Shown one piece after another: positions 32,827 to 58,437 of a stretch of DNA of 64,000 bases (its first letter is position 1; each line of letters starts with the position of its first letter). The notes under the pieces are model-generated. The model made no database searches. It saw only the letters and a list, made by a program, of their open reading frames with translations, and was not told where the DNA came from. The translations under genes were made by a program, and so were the position numbers. Source of the DNA: Thunnus maccoyii (lineage: Eukaryota > Chordata > Actinopteri > Scombriformes > Scombridae); contig NC_056548.1 of the NCBI RefSeq assembly GCF_910596095.1, positions 14,476,651-14,540,650 on the forward strand, in the 5' to 3' direction.

Positions 32827-32921
32827 AAATTTGCAAACTCCTGAGTTTTTATTAATGTAATGTTTTGACCTGCAAGGTCACACTCATTGCATTAATAAAA
32901 ATTGAGGGGCTTGCAAGTTTC
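32827..32921. repeat. Short palindromic repeat
   Basis: The left arm (32,827-32,865, TTTGCAAACTCCTGAGTTTT then TATTAATGTAATG) is an imperfect reverse complement of the right arm (about 32,884-32,921). The unit could fold into a hairpin of about 35 pairs with mismatches; it is probably a small MITE remnant. Confidence 0.6.
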
Positions 32922-32984
32922 AGTATGTGGTCACCTCTCCCTTTCCTCTTTTAATAGAGTCTTCCCAGCATTACATTTGGTGCC

Positions 32985-33125
32985 ATGCCATTGGTCCAAA
33001 GGACCATTATTCCAAAACCCCAATATTTCAAAAAACTTCCCTTTGGACCAAAAGCCCATTAGTCCGACAGCCTGTTATCCTGAAAACAAAAGCCCGGAAT
33101 AATGGGCCTTTGGACCAATCAACCA
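32985..33125. repeat. Dispersed repeat with CCATTAGTCC-type units
   Basis: Short related units recur (CCATTGGTCCAAAGGACC, CCATTAGTCCGACAGCC, GTTATCCTGAAAAC, AATGGGCCTTTGGACC), partly in inverted orientation. This pattern is known to me from other fish genomes as a degenerate dispersed repeat. Confidence 0.5.
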
Positions 33126-33275
33126 ATCAATATCCTGTTTCTAGAGGAAATACACCCAACTTGCTGCAGCAAACTGCTCCAAAGATGCCATTTACTTGTG
33201 ACTTTACCAAACTTGGTGAGAAAAGAAGTCAATTACACAATTCAGGAAGTAAAGAGCTTTACATTCATTTCCACA

Positions 33276-33286
33276 TTTATTTTATT
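33276..33286 (-). terminator. Candidate polyadenylation signals of rlf
   Basis: Two overlapping AATAAA hexamers on the minus strand, 476 bases after the rlf stop codon. This is the first strong signal in a plausible place. Confidence 0.55.
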
Positions 33287-33761
33287 AGAAAGTGTTACAT
33301 ACATGTCTGCCAACCTCTGTCCACTGCATCCCAACACTGATGTAATATAAACTGAGGTGAAAAATATCCACACATATTCCTTAAGGAAATGTTTTTCAGT
33401 CACATTTTCACACAAGTGAAAAGGACTGGCAATACGCTACTGACCACTTCTAACAATCTGAAAATCTGTACATATATCTCAGAGAACTACAGTATATACA
33501 CTTGTGATCATGAGTTAACATAATAGGTGTTATCTGAATGTTTTCGTAACATGTCTAAAAACAGTCATCATGGATCTGATGTGCACTGTTTAAGCTTGTT
33601 TTTATCTTAATGCTAATTTCTAGAAGTCTTCAGTTTGGCAACTTAAAAAACAAACAAAAACATAATACTATCATTTTGAGTGAAAGAAAATACTGGTACA
33701 CAGTTTGTGAAAATAGAAATTAATTAGCCATAGCCATGTTAAAAAAGGTACTCTGTTAAAC

Positions 33762-49702
<15,941 letters not shown>

Positions 49703-49837
49703 CTTCGCTCTCCGCCACGGCGCGTATGCAGTGCAGTCTGACGCCGCCTTCAAGTGCTGTCGGAATACTTAAACATGTCAGAGGAACTTCACCTGAATAA
49801 CTCGAAAACAGAGAGGGCAACTTATAGATGTGATGTC

Positions 49838-49949
49838 AACGTTTGTCGGTATTATGTTGCTAGGTTGTTGTTGTTGGTGTGACTAGCTGTTATGTTAACA
49901 AACCCTTTTTTTTCTTTATTTAAAGCCTTGGCCCGTAAGTTAGTGTGAA
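49838..49949 (+). repeat. Direct repeat, copy 1 (partner 52,150-52,263)
   Basis: Shares GCTGTTATGTT, AAGCCTTGGCCC and TAGTGTGAACTAGGGC with 52,150-52,263, in the same order and spacing, and both run straight into a MITE copy. The unit was duplicated together with its MITE. Confidence 0.75.
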
Positions 49950-50215
49950 CTAGGGCGGCAAGTAACGATTATTTTCTCGATTAAGTGATAAATTGTTTGG
50001 TCCAGAAAATGGTGAAAAATGTCGATCACTGTTTCCCAAAGCCCAAGATGCGACCTAAAATGTCTTGTTTTTTCCCGACCGTTTGAGAAGCTGGAATCAG
50101 AGAGGTTGGACTTCCTTTTCTCAAAAATGACTCAAAACGTTTATTAGATTATCAAAATAGTTGTAGATTCATTTAATTTTATAGTTGGCAACTAATTGAT
50201 TAATTGATTGAATAG
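49950..50215 (+). mobile_element. GATTAATC-type teleost MITE, plus orientation, 3'-shortened
   Basis: Starts CTAGGGCGGCAAGTAACGAT and continues with ATGGTGAAAAATGTCGATCA and GAGAAGCTGGAATCAGAGAG. Its far end GTTGCAGCTCTAG is missing here, but a piece with that end occurs at about 51,577-51,610, on the other side of the Tc1 element. Confidence 0.75.
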
Positions 50216-50312
50216 TCTTATGTGTGAAAGGTGCAACAAAAATGTTGCAGAATATGTCTTGCCAATACAGTGGCATTTGTTAGTAGCATTAGAAAATCTA
50301 TATTTCTTATAT
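50216..50312 (+). repeat. Short copy of the znf593 intron-1 unit
   Basis: Blocks TTATGTGTGAAAGGTGCAAC, CAGTGGCATTTG and TAGCATTAGAAAATCTA recur at 51,619-52,060 and, interrupted by a MITE, at 54,941-55,360 in znf593 intron 1. Confidence 0.7.
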
Positions 50313-51585
50313 ACAGTGGGGTCTAAAAGTCTGAGACCACATTGAAAATCTTTCACCTAAACCTGGCAATAATCAGAAAGTCTGGGGATTCAGAAACATT
50401 TAAAAACACATGAAGTAATGACATGTGAAATGAATAAGAAATATTTAAGATTCTACACTATTTCTTGGTTAGTAATCAAATTTATGCAAATTTGTGGCAT
50501 TGACAAACTAAACTGCTTTGTACAGAAGGTCAGATTTCCTTGAGTTGTGTCCCTTCCATTAAAGCATGTGTTCAGATGACACCCAGGTGGATATGATCTA
50601 CTCACTAGAGGCTTGTTCAATTAACTCAACTTGCAGGCAGTGTTCACCTGTTATAACTATGGCTGTGCTTCAAGTTTACAGTAGATCATTGCTAACTAAG
50701 TAGCATTGTCATAGTGGGAAACATGGTATCAGTACTAAGTGAAAGTGTCAGAAGTCAAATTGTTATTCTGAGGAAAGACAGGCTTTCTTAATGTAAAATC
50801 ATGGCTAAACTAAAGGTTTCTAAGGGGGCAGTGCATGGAACTTTAAAACACTTTGCAGAATCTGGATCAGTTGTAACCAAAGCACGATCAGGCAGACCAA
50901 AAGTAACCGCACCATCAGAAGATAAATATATCAAGCTTAGTTTCCTGATAGATAGAAAAGCAACTTCATCACAGATACAGATTTTGCTAAATAAAGAATG
51001 CAAGACTCCAATCAACAAAAGTACTGTCAAAAGGAGGCTGTGTTGTAGTGGTCTCAGAGGACGAGTAGCAGTTTCTAAACCATTTCTCAGGAGAGGAAAT
51101 AAGGCCAAATGCTTGGGGTGCGCAAAGAAATACCAGCATTTCACACTGGATGATGGCAAAAAAGTCTATTTACTGATGAATCCAAGCTTGAGATTGATGG
51201 CAGTAACAGAAGGGTGTATGCCAGGAGATGAACAGGAAAGAGATTGATACTGCAGTGTATCAAACTGACAGTGAAACATGGTAGTGGGCATATTCAAGTC
51301 TAGGGGTGTTTTGCTTACTCTGGAGTTGGAAACCTGCACCAAAGTGACGACACCCTGACCAAGGAGAAGTACCACTCCATTCTTCAGAGACATGCTGTAC
51401 CCTCTGGATTGCATTTTTGTGGAGAGGGATACTGCAGCAGGATAATGACCTCAAACACAACTCAAAGTTTTGCAAGAACTACTTAAAGACCAAAGAAGAC
51501 CAAGAAGTCCTGACTGTCATACACTTTCCTCCACAGTCGCCTGACGTCAACCCCATTGAACATTTATGGGGGCACTTGAATCATT
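50313..51585 (+). mobile_element. Decayed Tc1-like DNA transposon
   Basis: The 5' terminus TACAGTGGGGTCTAAAAGTC is a typical fish Tc1 end. The transposase region runs from about 50,723 to 51,580: paired-type DNA-binding part with KVSKGAVHGTLKHFAESGSV and RSGRPKVTA, then the first catalytic aspartate in FTDESKLEIDGSNRRVYARR, the second in QQDNDLKHNSK, and the glutamate in PPQSPDVNPIEHLWG. These lie in different frames; an early stop (about 50,789) precedes the longest ORF, and a frameshift lies near 51,165. The 3' terminal repeat is missing: after GGGGGCACTTGAA at about 51,580 the sequence becomes a MITE end. It is dead but all three DDE positions remain legible. Confidence 0.9.
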
Positions 51586-51618
51586 AATTGACTGACTGTT
51601 GCAGCTCTAGCACCAAGC

Positions 51619-52144
51619 CTTATGTGTGAAAGGTGCAACAAACATGTTTGAAAATATTATACATATTATTTTAGTTTAAAATACAAATCGTGCGATACAT
51701 TTCATTCGTTCCTGTATATTTGAACATTCGGTATATGTACATAACCACCCATTATATGTATATAAAGTAACTTGTCACTTGTCAACCGTCCAATATTTAT
51801 GTCAGCAATCTGTGCACTCTTCACACCTTTGCACTTCTGTATCCTGTTTACATTTCACAGAAATGGTTTCACCTGTATATCCACATTTCTTGTGTATCTT
51901 TCGGAAGATTGTTGTGTGTAAGTACATTGAGAGCCTCTAAACCGGAGTCAAATTCCTTGTATGCATAAACATACTTGGCCCGTAAAGATGATTCTGATAT
52001 GTCTTTCCAATAACAGTGGCATTTGAAAGTAGTATTAGAAAATCTACAGTATATTTTATACATATGTATATATCCCTATGTTGTTGGGGAAATCACACTA
52101 CTGGGGCTTATCATTACTGCATGGCTTCTTAACACAGTGGCGCC
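51619..52144 (+). repeat. Intergenic copy of znf593 intron 1 sequence
   Basis: Shares with znf593 intron 1 (54,941-55,450), in the same order: a GTGAAAGGTGCAAC-type block, GTGGCATTTGAAAGTAGTA, TTAGAAAATCTA, CCCTATGTTGTTGG and GCTTCTTAACACAGTGGC. The intron copy carries a MITE insertion (55,008-55,329) that this copy lacks, so the duplication predates that insertion or copied an empty allele. Confidence 0.72.
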
Positions 52145-52149
52145 TAATG

Positions 52150-52263
52150 CCTAAATTTGCCAGTATTATTTTGATAGTTTATTGTTATTGGTGTTACTTG
52201 CTGTTATGTTGATAAACTGTATTTTGAATTTAATGCAAGCCTTGGCCCATAAATTAGTGTGAA
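52150..52263 (+). repeat. Direct repeat, copy 2 (partner 49,838-49,949)
   Basis: See the partner for shared blocks. It lies 2.3 kb away in the same orientation and again borders a MITE copy. Confidence 0.75.
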
Positions 52264-52643
52264 CTAGGGCTGCAACTAATGATTACTTTCATTATCAATG
52301 AATCTGTCGATTATTTTCTCGATTAATTAATTAGTTGACTGGTCTTTAAAATGTAAGAAAATGGTGAAAAATGTTGATCACTGTTTCCCAAAGCTCAAGG
52401 TGATGTCCTCAAATATCTTATTTTGTCCCAACCAACACTCCATGACCCAAAGATACTCGGATTACTGTCATAGAAGACTAAAGAAACCTGAAAATATTCA
52501 CATTTAAGAAACTGGAATTAGAGGATTTGGTCATTTTCTTGTTAAAAAATGACTCAGAACGACTGATCAATTATAAAAATAGCTGGCAATTCATGTAATA
52601 GTTGGCAATTAATCAATTTATTGACTAATCACTGCAGCTCTAG
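52264..52643 (+). mobile_element. GATTAATC-type teleost MITE, full-length copy
   Basis: Begins CTAGGGCTGCAACTAATGAT and ends CACTGCAGCTCTAG, so the two ends are imperfect inverted repeats. About 380 bases. The interior has GTTTCCCAAAGCTCAAGGTG and GAAACCTGAAAATATTCACA. Non-autonomous; no coding capacity. Confidence 0.85.
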
Positions 52644-52876
52644 TTTGAACATCAATTAAATGTCTCATCATGTGTACATATATACAGCTTATAAAAAAGA
52701 CAACCATAAATACACTTCTGTTATGGTTTTCATTTTCTTATTATTTCTGACCAAAACACATCGATGGAGGTGACATTGAAATTGGGAAATTATGCAGAGT
52801 ATGGAAGGTAACATGTCATGTACTTGATCACCTGATTATGCCACCTAAAAATGAATTTGCAGAAAGGAAACTTAAT

Positions 52877-53612
52877 TGTCTTTTTTGTCTTTAGCAGCAT
52901 TTAAAGTCCTACTTAAGTGAAAGTATTACCAATTAAATATACTTAAAGTACTAAAGTAAAAGTAAAATTGGGCTGCATATTAAATACATTTAACAGTCAA
53001 TGCATTAACAGCATTTTATTGTTTTGAGTTGGAGCTAGTTTGAACTGAGTTTGAAGGATCACAAAATAAATCTGAGGGGTCATGAGATGATAGATTGTTT
53101 AGGAAAGAAAAAAAAACATAGTTCTGCATAAATTTGGATTATTTTTTTTTTCAACTTTTCTTTAATCTTTGAGTTTTTGTGAAATATTGGAAAGTTTAAC
53201 CTCTTTGGGCCCGAAACAGCTACTTCATTTGAAACTATGTGAGGGGAAATTTAGAGGGGAAATGTCTCTGGTGGAACTGCTAACAACTGGGACATCTGAA
53301 GCATGACAAGCAGACATAACTACACTGTCATTTCCTGTAAGGGGCCAAAAGCCAAAGCGTTTAGCAACCACTGGTTTAACCTTAAACTATACAGAGTAAA
53401 TTTATAAGATGATCATTATTTTATTTTGTTATTTTAATCTCGATAGTAACTAAAACTGTAAAATAAATGTAGTGGAGTAAAAAGTACAATATTTCCCTTT
53501 GAAATGTGGTGGAGAGAGCGTATAAAGTAGCATCAAATGGAAATACTCAAGTAAAATACAAGTACTGTACCTTAAAACTTGAGTAAATGTACTTAGTTAC
53601 ATTATGTAAGGT
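52877..53612. repeat. Composite teleost dispersed repeat
   Basis: The start (ACTTAAAGTACTAAAGTAAA) and end (AAATACTCAAGTAAAATACA, GAGTAAATGTACTTAGTTAC) match a dispersed repeat I recall as abundant in percomorphs, built of AAGTA-rich motifs. The middle (53,060-53,220) is a second dispersed repeat with GTCATGAGATGAT and TTGTGAAATATTGG, related to blocks at 11,940 and 14,700. Confidence 0.55.
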
Positions 53613-54638
53613 TACATACAGTTGTGCAGAAAGGCCTGTTTTAGCAAGTGCTTTGTTTCTCCTGCCATACTTTAAATAAGTAACCTCCTCTTAAATTACA
53701 AGAAGTCCAGTCTTTGGTGTGCAGAGTGTCTGCCCATGTCTTTGTCTCTGTTGTGTGATCCCTGTGATTAAGTGTCCCTGTAATCCTTACTTGTTTGTGT
53801 TTGTATGCACCTACTGTGGTAAAGAATTTCCTCCTTGAGGACAAATGAACTAGATCTATATCTGTTCCACCACTGTTCTCGAGTACTGTTCAACATGAAG
53901 GAAAACTTGTATAAATAATGTGAAATGTGCCATAAAGGTTTGTAATTGAATTTTGCACAATAAAAAATAAGTAAATGTAACTAAATACAACTAATTAAAA
54001 CAACAAAGCAAACTTAATTCAGTCCACATGTTCAAACAAACACTCTCTGAAAACATGTTAAGCACCTTTTTTTTTATTTATTACGTCTGAGTGAGCGTTT
54101 AATGAATTAAAATGTTACTTTTTGTATGTTTTGATTTCATTTTTAGCATTAATGATAATTATCAAACGCTATAATGATTATAACATGCATGTTGTAGTCT
54201 TTTTTTGCCCCGTATAGTAGTGTTTGGTGCCCTCTACAGGTGAGCAAGTACATTTGTTTTATTTTCTTGACCCGGAAATAGATTCGTCCCTGTCGGCCAC
54301 ACGTGTGAAAGGTAAGCAAATCTAAACCGGAGAAACGAAGGGTTTTAAAAGCAAATCTGCTGCTTAAGTTATTGAGCTTAGACATTTGGTTCATCATCAT
54401 CATTTTGTTTAGCCCGTTAGATCAGAGCTGGTGGCACAAAACAGCCTAAAAGTCAAGCTGACATCTGGAGTCTGTTCTTCACTTGCTAAACACTCAAGTA
54501 GAAAGTTATTTATCGCTGCTTATCGTCAGTTCCGACCATCAAGAAAAAGCAGAACCCAGTTTACTTCTGATATTTACCTTCAGACAACTTTACCACACGT
54601 GTATTTGTGTTGATCCTCGCAGTCCAGCCGGCTCCATC

Positions 54639-55797
54639 ATGGGAAAGTCCAAACAAACAGGAAACCACAAGAGCGACAAGAAGAAGAACATAGCGAAGAC
54701 ATGGAAGACAAAGCGCAGGACTAAAGACCTGGACCAGATCCACTCAGACATGAAGCCTGAAACAGCAGCCAAACTGCTGCATCAGGAGGTGGACTACGAT
54801 GTCACAGGATGTGCACAACACTACTGCTTACACTGCGCGTAAGTACATCACTGTTTGTCCCGATGGAGCTCATGGACAAGATGAATAGACTCAAGTGACT
54901 CAATTCAGGCTTTCCATGCGTATAAAACCATTGCATTAAGTGTTATCTGTGAAAGCGGCAACAACAAATTGACTTGCCACTTAAAAGTGGTGGCATTTGA
55001 AAGTAGTAGAGCTGCAGTGATTAGTCAATTAATCAGTTAGTTGCCAACTATTTTGATAATCGGTTAATTGTTTTGAATCATGTTTTTGAGAGGAAAATTT
55101 CCAAATTCTCTTATTCCAGCTTCTCAAATGTGAATATTTTCTGGTTTCTTTAGTCCTCTATGACAAGTAAACTGAATAACTTTTGGGTTGTGGACAAAAC
55201 TAGACATTTGAGAATTTGGGAAATGATGATCGACATTTTTCACCATTTTATAGACCAGACAACTGATTAATCAAGAAAATGATCGACAGATTAATCGATG
55301 ATGAAAATAAGTGTCAGCTGCAGCCCTAGAGAGCAGCATTAGAAAATCTAGACGACTTGAATTGACTGCTCGTGTATAGTTTTGGAAAGTCTCCCTATGT
55401 TGTTGGTGAATTTATTCATTTACTGTATAGCTTCTTGACACAGTGGCTCTTCATGTCTTGCAGGAGGTATTTTGTGGATATGAAATCCTTAAAAGAGCAC
55501 TTCAAGACTAAAGTGCACAAAAAACGGTAAGGCACCAGCGTCTCAAACTATGTCACTCTATCTGCATTTGTATGTTTTGACTTAAAAAAAAACAACTCAT
55601 CGCTCCCATTTCTTCTTGCTCAAATTCTGTCTGTGTGAGTTTGAGAGCTTACCTGTCTTTCTCCATCCAGCTTGAAACAGCTGAGAGAAGAGCCCTACAC
55701 CCAGGCAGAGGCAGAGAGAGCAGCAGGTATGGGCTCCTACATCCCTCCTAAAAAAGTTGAAGTGAAGACACAGTCTGTTGAAGAGGACATGGACTGA
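54639..55797 (+). CDS. znf593: Zinc finger protein 593 (ribosome-biogenesis finger protein, yeast Bud20 family)
   Basis: A small nucleolar/nuclear zinc-finger protein; its yeast homologue Bud20 helps export pre-60S particles. Three coding exons on the plus strand: 54,639-54,838; 55,464-55,526; 55,671-55,797. Total 390 bases, 129 residues, the family's size. The N-terminus is very basic ([16 protein letters not shown], then [16 protein letters not shown]), a single C2H2 finger of the JAZ/U1 type has C63, C66, H79 and H85 ([28 protein letters not shown]), and the C-terminus is acidic (VEEDMD). Start context ATCATGG. A 5'UTR intron is likely. Intron 1 carries a MITE and has been copied into the upstream intergenic region. 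The gene is intact and divergent from rlf. Confidence 0.96.
55008..55329 (-). mobile_element. GATTAATC-type teleost MITE, minus orientation, in znf593 intron 1
   Basis: Ends TAGAGCTGCAGTGATTAGTC and GTCAGCTGCAGCCCTAGA, interior GATGATCGACATTTTTCACC. It interrupts the intron sequence that is uninterrupted in the copy at 51,619-52,144, which gives both breakpoints directly. Confidence 0.85.
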
Positions 55798-55841
55798 GAA
55801 CTGCCCACTTTCACCTTTTGGACTGAATTTGCAGAAGCATT

Positions 55842-55847
55842 AATAAA
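55842..55847 (+). terminator. Polyadenylation signal of znf593
   Basis: AATAAA, 45 bases after the stop codon. Confidence 0.8.
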
Positions 55848-55859
55848 CATCTATAATGC

Positions 55860-58200
55860 TTCTGTTATCTCTTGCTGCCACAAATGCATGGTTAAATGTT
55901 TTATTTGTGACACATAACATTTGTTTTTGCAACCACCTGTTATATAATCTGTTATCACCAGATTCAGGAAAGCTTTACCTTATACTGGGTAATGTAACGC
56001 AACATGTACCTATGTAAATATTGAGTGTTTGCGCAGCTGTGTGGAATGCTAATAAACTATATAAAAGAGTGGATTCAGTCAGATTGTATTCATACCAGGC
56101 GACAGTATGGTTAAATCTGGGTTTCCCATTCTGAGGTTGGGACCCAGCAAGAGTTCCCGAGACAATAAAGTAAAAAGTAGAATAAAGTAAGTATTTTATT
56201 TCTAACTCTTCTCCAATTTTTGTTGTTTTTTTTTTTGTTTGTTTTTTTTTTTGTTCTTGTGAAATACTGAATACTTTTACCCAGCCTGATGATAAAGAGC
56301 GACTCATTTACGATTTAGTTTTTTACTTTTGAAGTGGGGAAATTGTTGGATGTAGATGGTATTTCAGTCGTCTGGAAAAAGCGTTACCATTTTGGGCCTC
56401 TTAAAAATGTAAAATGGAAAAAATCTGAGAAAGAAAAATCCACTGTTTGGATGAACTGCATAAAACTCCTACGCACACTAAGGTCATAACCTGAGTGGTC
56501 ACACTTAGACCTGGATTCATTTTAAGGAGTCACAAAGCACAAGGAAAAGTTTAGTTTGAGGCTTGGGTACATGACTCATTGTTGCTCATAACCAAATTCA
56601 TGGAGATGTTGATACAAAGATTTCTCTCACGTAAAACATACCTGCAACATTGTCAGTCTGAATCTAACTGGGGACTTTTATTGCACATCAGTCCCCGGTT
56701 TTTTCGTTTTTGCCCTTTTTTTTACTTGTCTCTCAAGTGAACTATTCAATGAAAAATAAACAATAGAACGGATAATATTATTGTCAGATTTTTGTGATTT
56801 TAAGTAGTCTAACCATAAGTTTATTACATGGCCTCACCACTGCATTTCGTTATTGCAGTATCTGTACTCTGTGCAATGACAATAAAGTTTAATCTAATCT
56901 AATATTAAGGATATAAAATCCTAAAGAGCAGTCCAGCAGTTACAAAGTCTTCACTGCACTTAGAGAGTAGAGTTGAAGTTGCAAAAAATGTAATAATACA
57001 CCCCTTTGGCAGGCAAATTGAAGCTTGTAAGCAGACATTCCTGGGTTAAAATGACAACCCTGCCCCTTTAACTGTAACAGCGGTGCCAGCGCCAACTGTC
57101 TGCCAAGTTAGAAAAAATGTACAAGAGAACTTCCGGTCTTCAATTTCTAAATAAAGCACTTAATGGTAAAATGGCTTTGTAGATAGGTTTAGGCACATTT
57201 GTGACCTCAGTATTCATTCAGTCACTCAGTCATTCAGTTTTTTTTTTGTCTGCCATCCATTATTGGGTTTTATCTTGATACCACAGATACCTGCTGTTTG
57301 CCCCAGAGCGAAATATTGATTTTAAACTTTTTTTTTTTTTGGATCCGAAAAAATGTTTTTGTTTTTTAGGGCAGTAAGTACATCACCAAATGATGACTTA
57401 ATCTTTCAAGGGGCAACTCTCTGCTGATAAAGAGGTAAATGTAAAAATATTTTGGTATTTCCCTTAATGTTGTTGGGAACGTTATTTGGCCAAATCACAT
57501 AAAAAGCCTCTTTCACACATATTTCCCAGTAAATCACTGGGATAACCTTTCCTTTCCTTTCCTTTTCACTATTCACACTTGCAGCTACATTCAGGAACAT
57601 TTCCGTCTTGTGCCATTTCACACATGCCGTGGCAATGCTGGTATAAATGGGGCAAGGGACCGTCCATCAAATGGCAGTCATGCAACAATTATAGATGCCA
57701 ACCGCCATAAAACTAAACAGAAGATGCACGTTGTACGCCGCAGAAGACGTCTTATTATTTTCAGGAACATGGCGGGCGAGGAGCAGTTTTTGTCCACTGC
57801 CGATGTTCTTGTAATGTATTTTTAAAAGGAGCTTGTTTGCAAACAAAAGAACTTGTATTGCTTGTTAGTTATCAAATCTTGCGCAAAAGCACCGACAACA
57901 AGCAACAAGGCAACCGTTAACAAGTCGCGGATTCAAATACGTCATCAGCAAAGTCTTGTGATTGGTTCGCCCGCTCTGCGTGAAAGCGTCTTTCGTCAGA
58001 CGGACGTAAGCCTTTATGTGATTGTCCTTGCAATGCATTCATAACACAGCCGTACCGGCATTTTCCCTGAAATGTTACTAGACGAACAGCAGCGCTTTAA
58101 TTTTGAGTCCACAAACTCCGCATATCCGGTTTCGTCCTGTCTTTTACCCGGTCGCTTGACGCATCTTAACCGCATCCATATGGTTGTACATTAGATGTGG
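55860..58200. other. Intergenic between znf593 and selenon
   Basis: No gene recognised. Contains a LINE 3' tail (56,830-56,905), several T-rich runs (56,224-56,255; 57,329-57,340), and a probable dispersed repeat at about 57,550-57,780 (CATGCCGTGGCAATGCTGG, CAACCGCCATAAAACTAAAC). The last part, from about 58,100, becomes GC-richer and belongs to the selenon promoter. Confidence 0.5.
56830..56905 (+). mobile_element. LINE 3' tail fragment
   Basis: CTCTGTGCAATGACAATAAA followed by GTTTAATCTAATCTAATATT is the typical 3' end, with short tandem tail repeats, of L2/Rex-type LINEs in fish. Confidence 0.6.
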
Positions 58201-58437
58201 GAAATAAGAAATCTGTGCTGCTAGCTAGCCACCGTTTAAATACGATCCAGCTGCTGCCAGCGAGCGTCAACGGCCGGAAAAGAGGCGCGATCCCCGGTGT
58301 ACAGGATAACAGAAGTGTCGGTGGATTCTTGACACTTTAAGAAGGAAGTTTACACCGCAGGAATACTGCTGGTAGCCGTTTTTGGACGCTATCCGACGGT
58401 CATGTCTTCGTGTAAATAGCCGTGGTGGAGGTCGAGG

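Larger units (their letters stand above)
31173..33260. other. Between rlf 3' end and zmpste24 promoter
   Basis: 31,173-31,330 is the zmpste24 5'UTR/promoter. No further gene recognised. Repeats at 32,827-32,921 and 32,985-33,125 are listed separately. Confidence 0.5.
49705..54620. other. Head-to-head intergenic region between rlf and znf593
   Basis: Contains the two promoters at its ends and, between, a patchwork of duplicated sequence, MITEs and a Tc1 element (listed separately). No other gene is seen. A likely znf593 5'UTR exon ends at 54,311 (AAAG before GTAAGC), with acceptor CTCGCAG before 54,622. An ETS-like CCGGAAA is at about 54,271. Confidence 0.6.

Noticed and set aside
49703-49753. 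Upstream in-frame ATG for rlf (17 extra residues)
   Set aside because: The downstream ATG has the better context (AAGATGG) and gives an N-terminus like the family; the upstream start remains possible.
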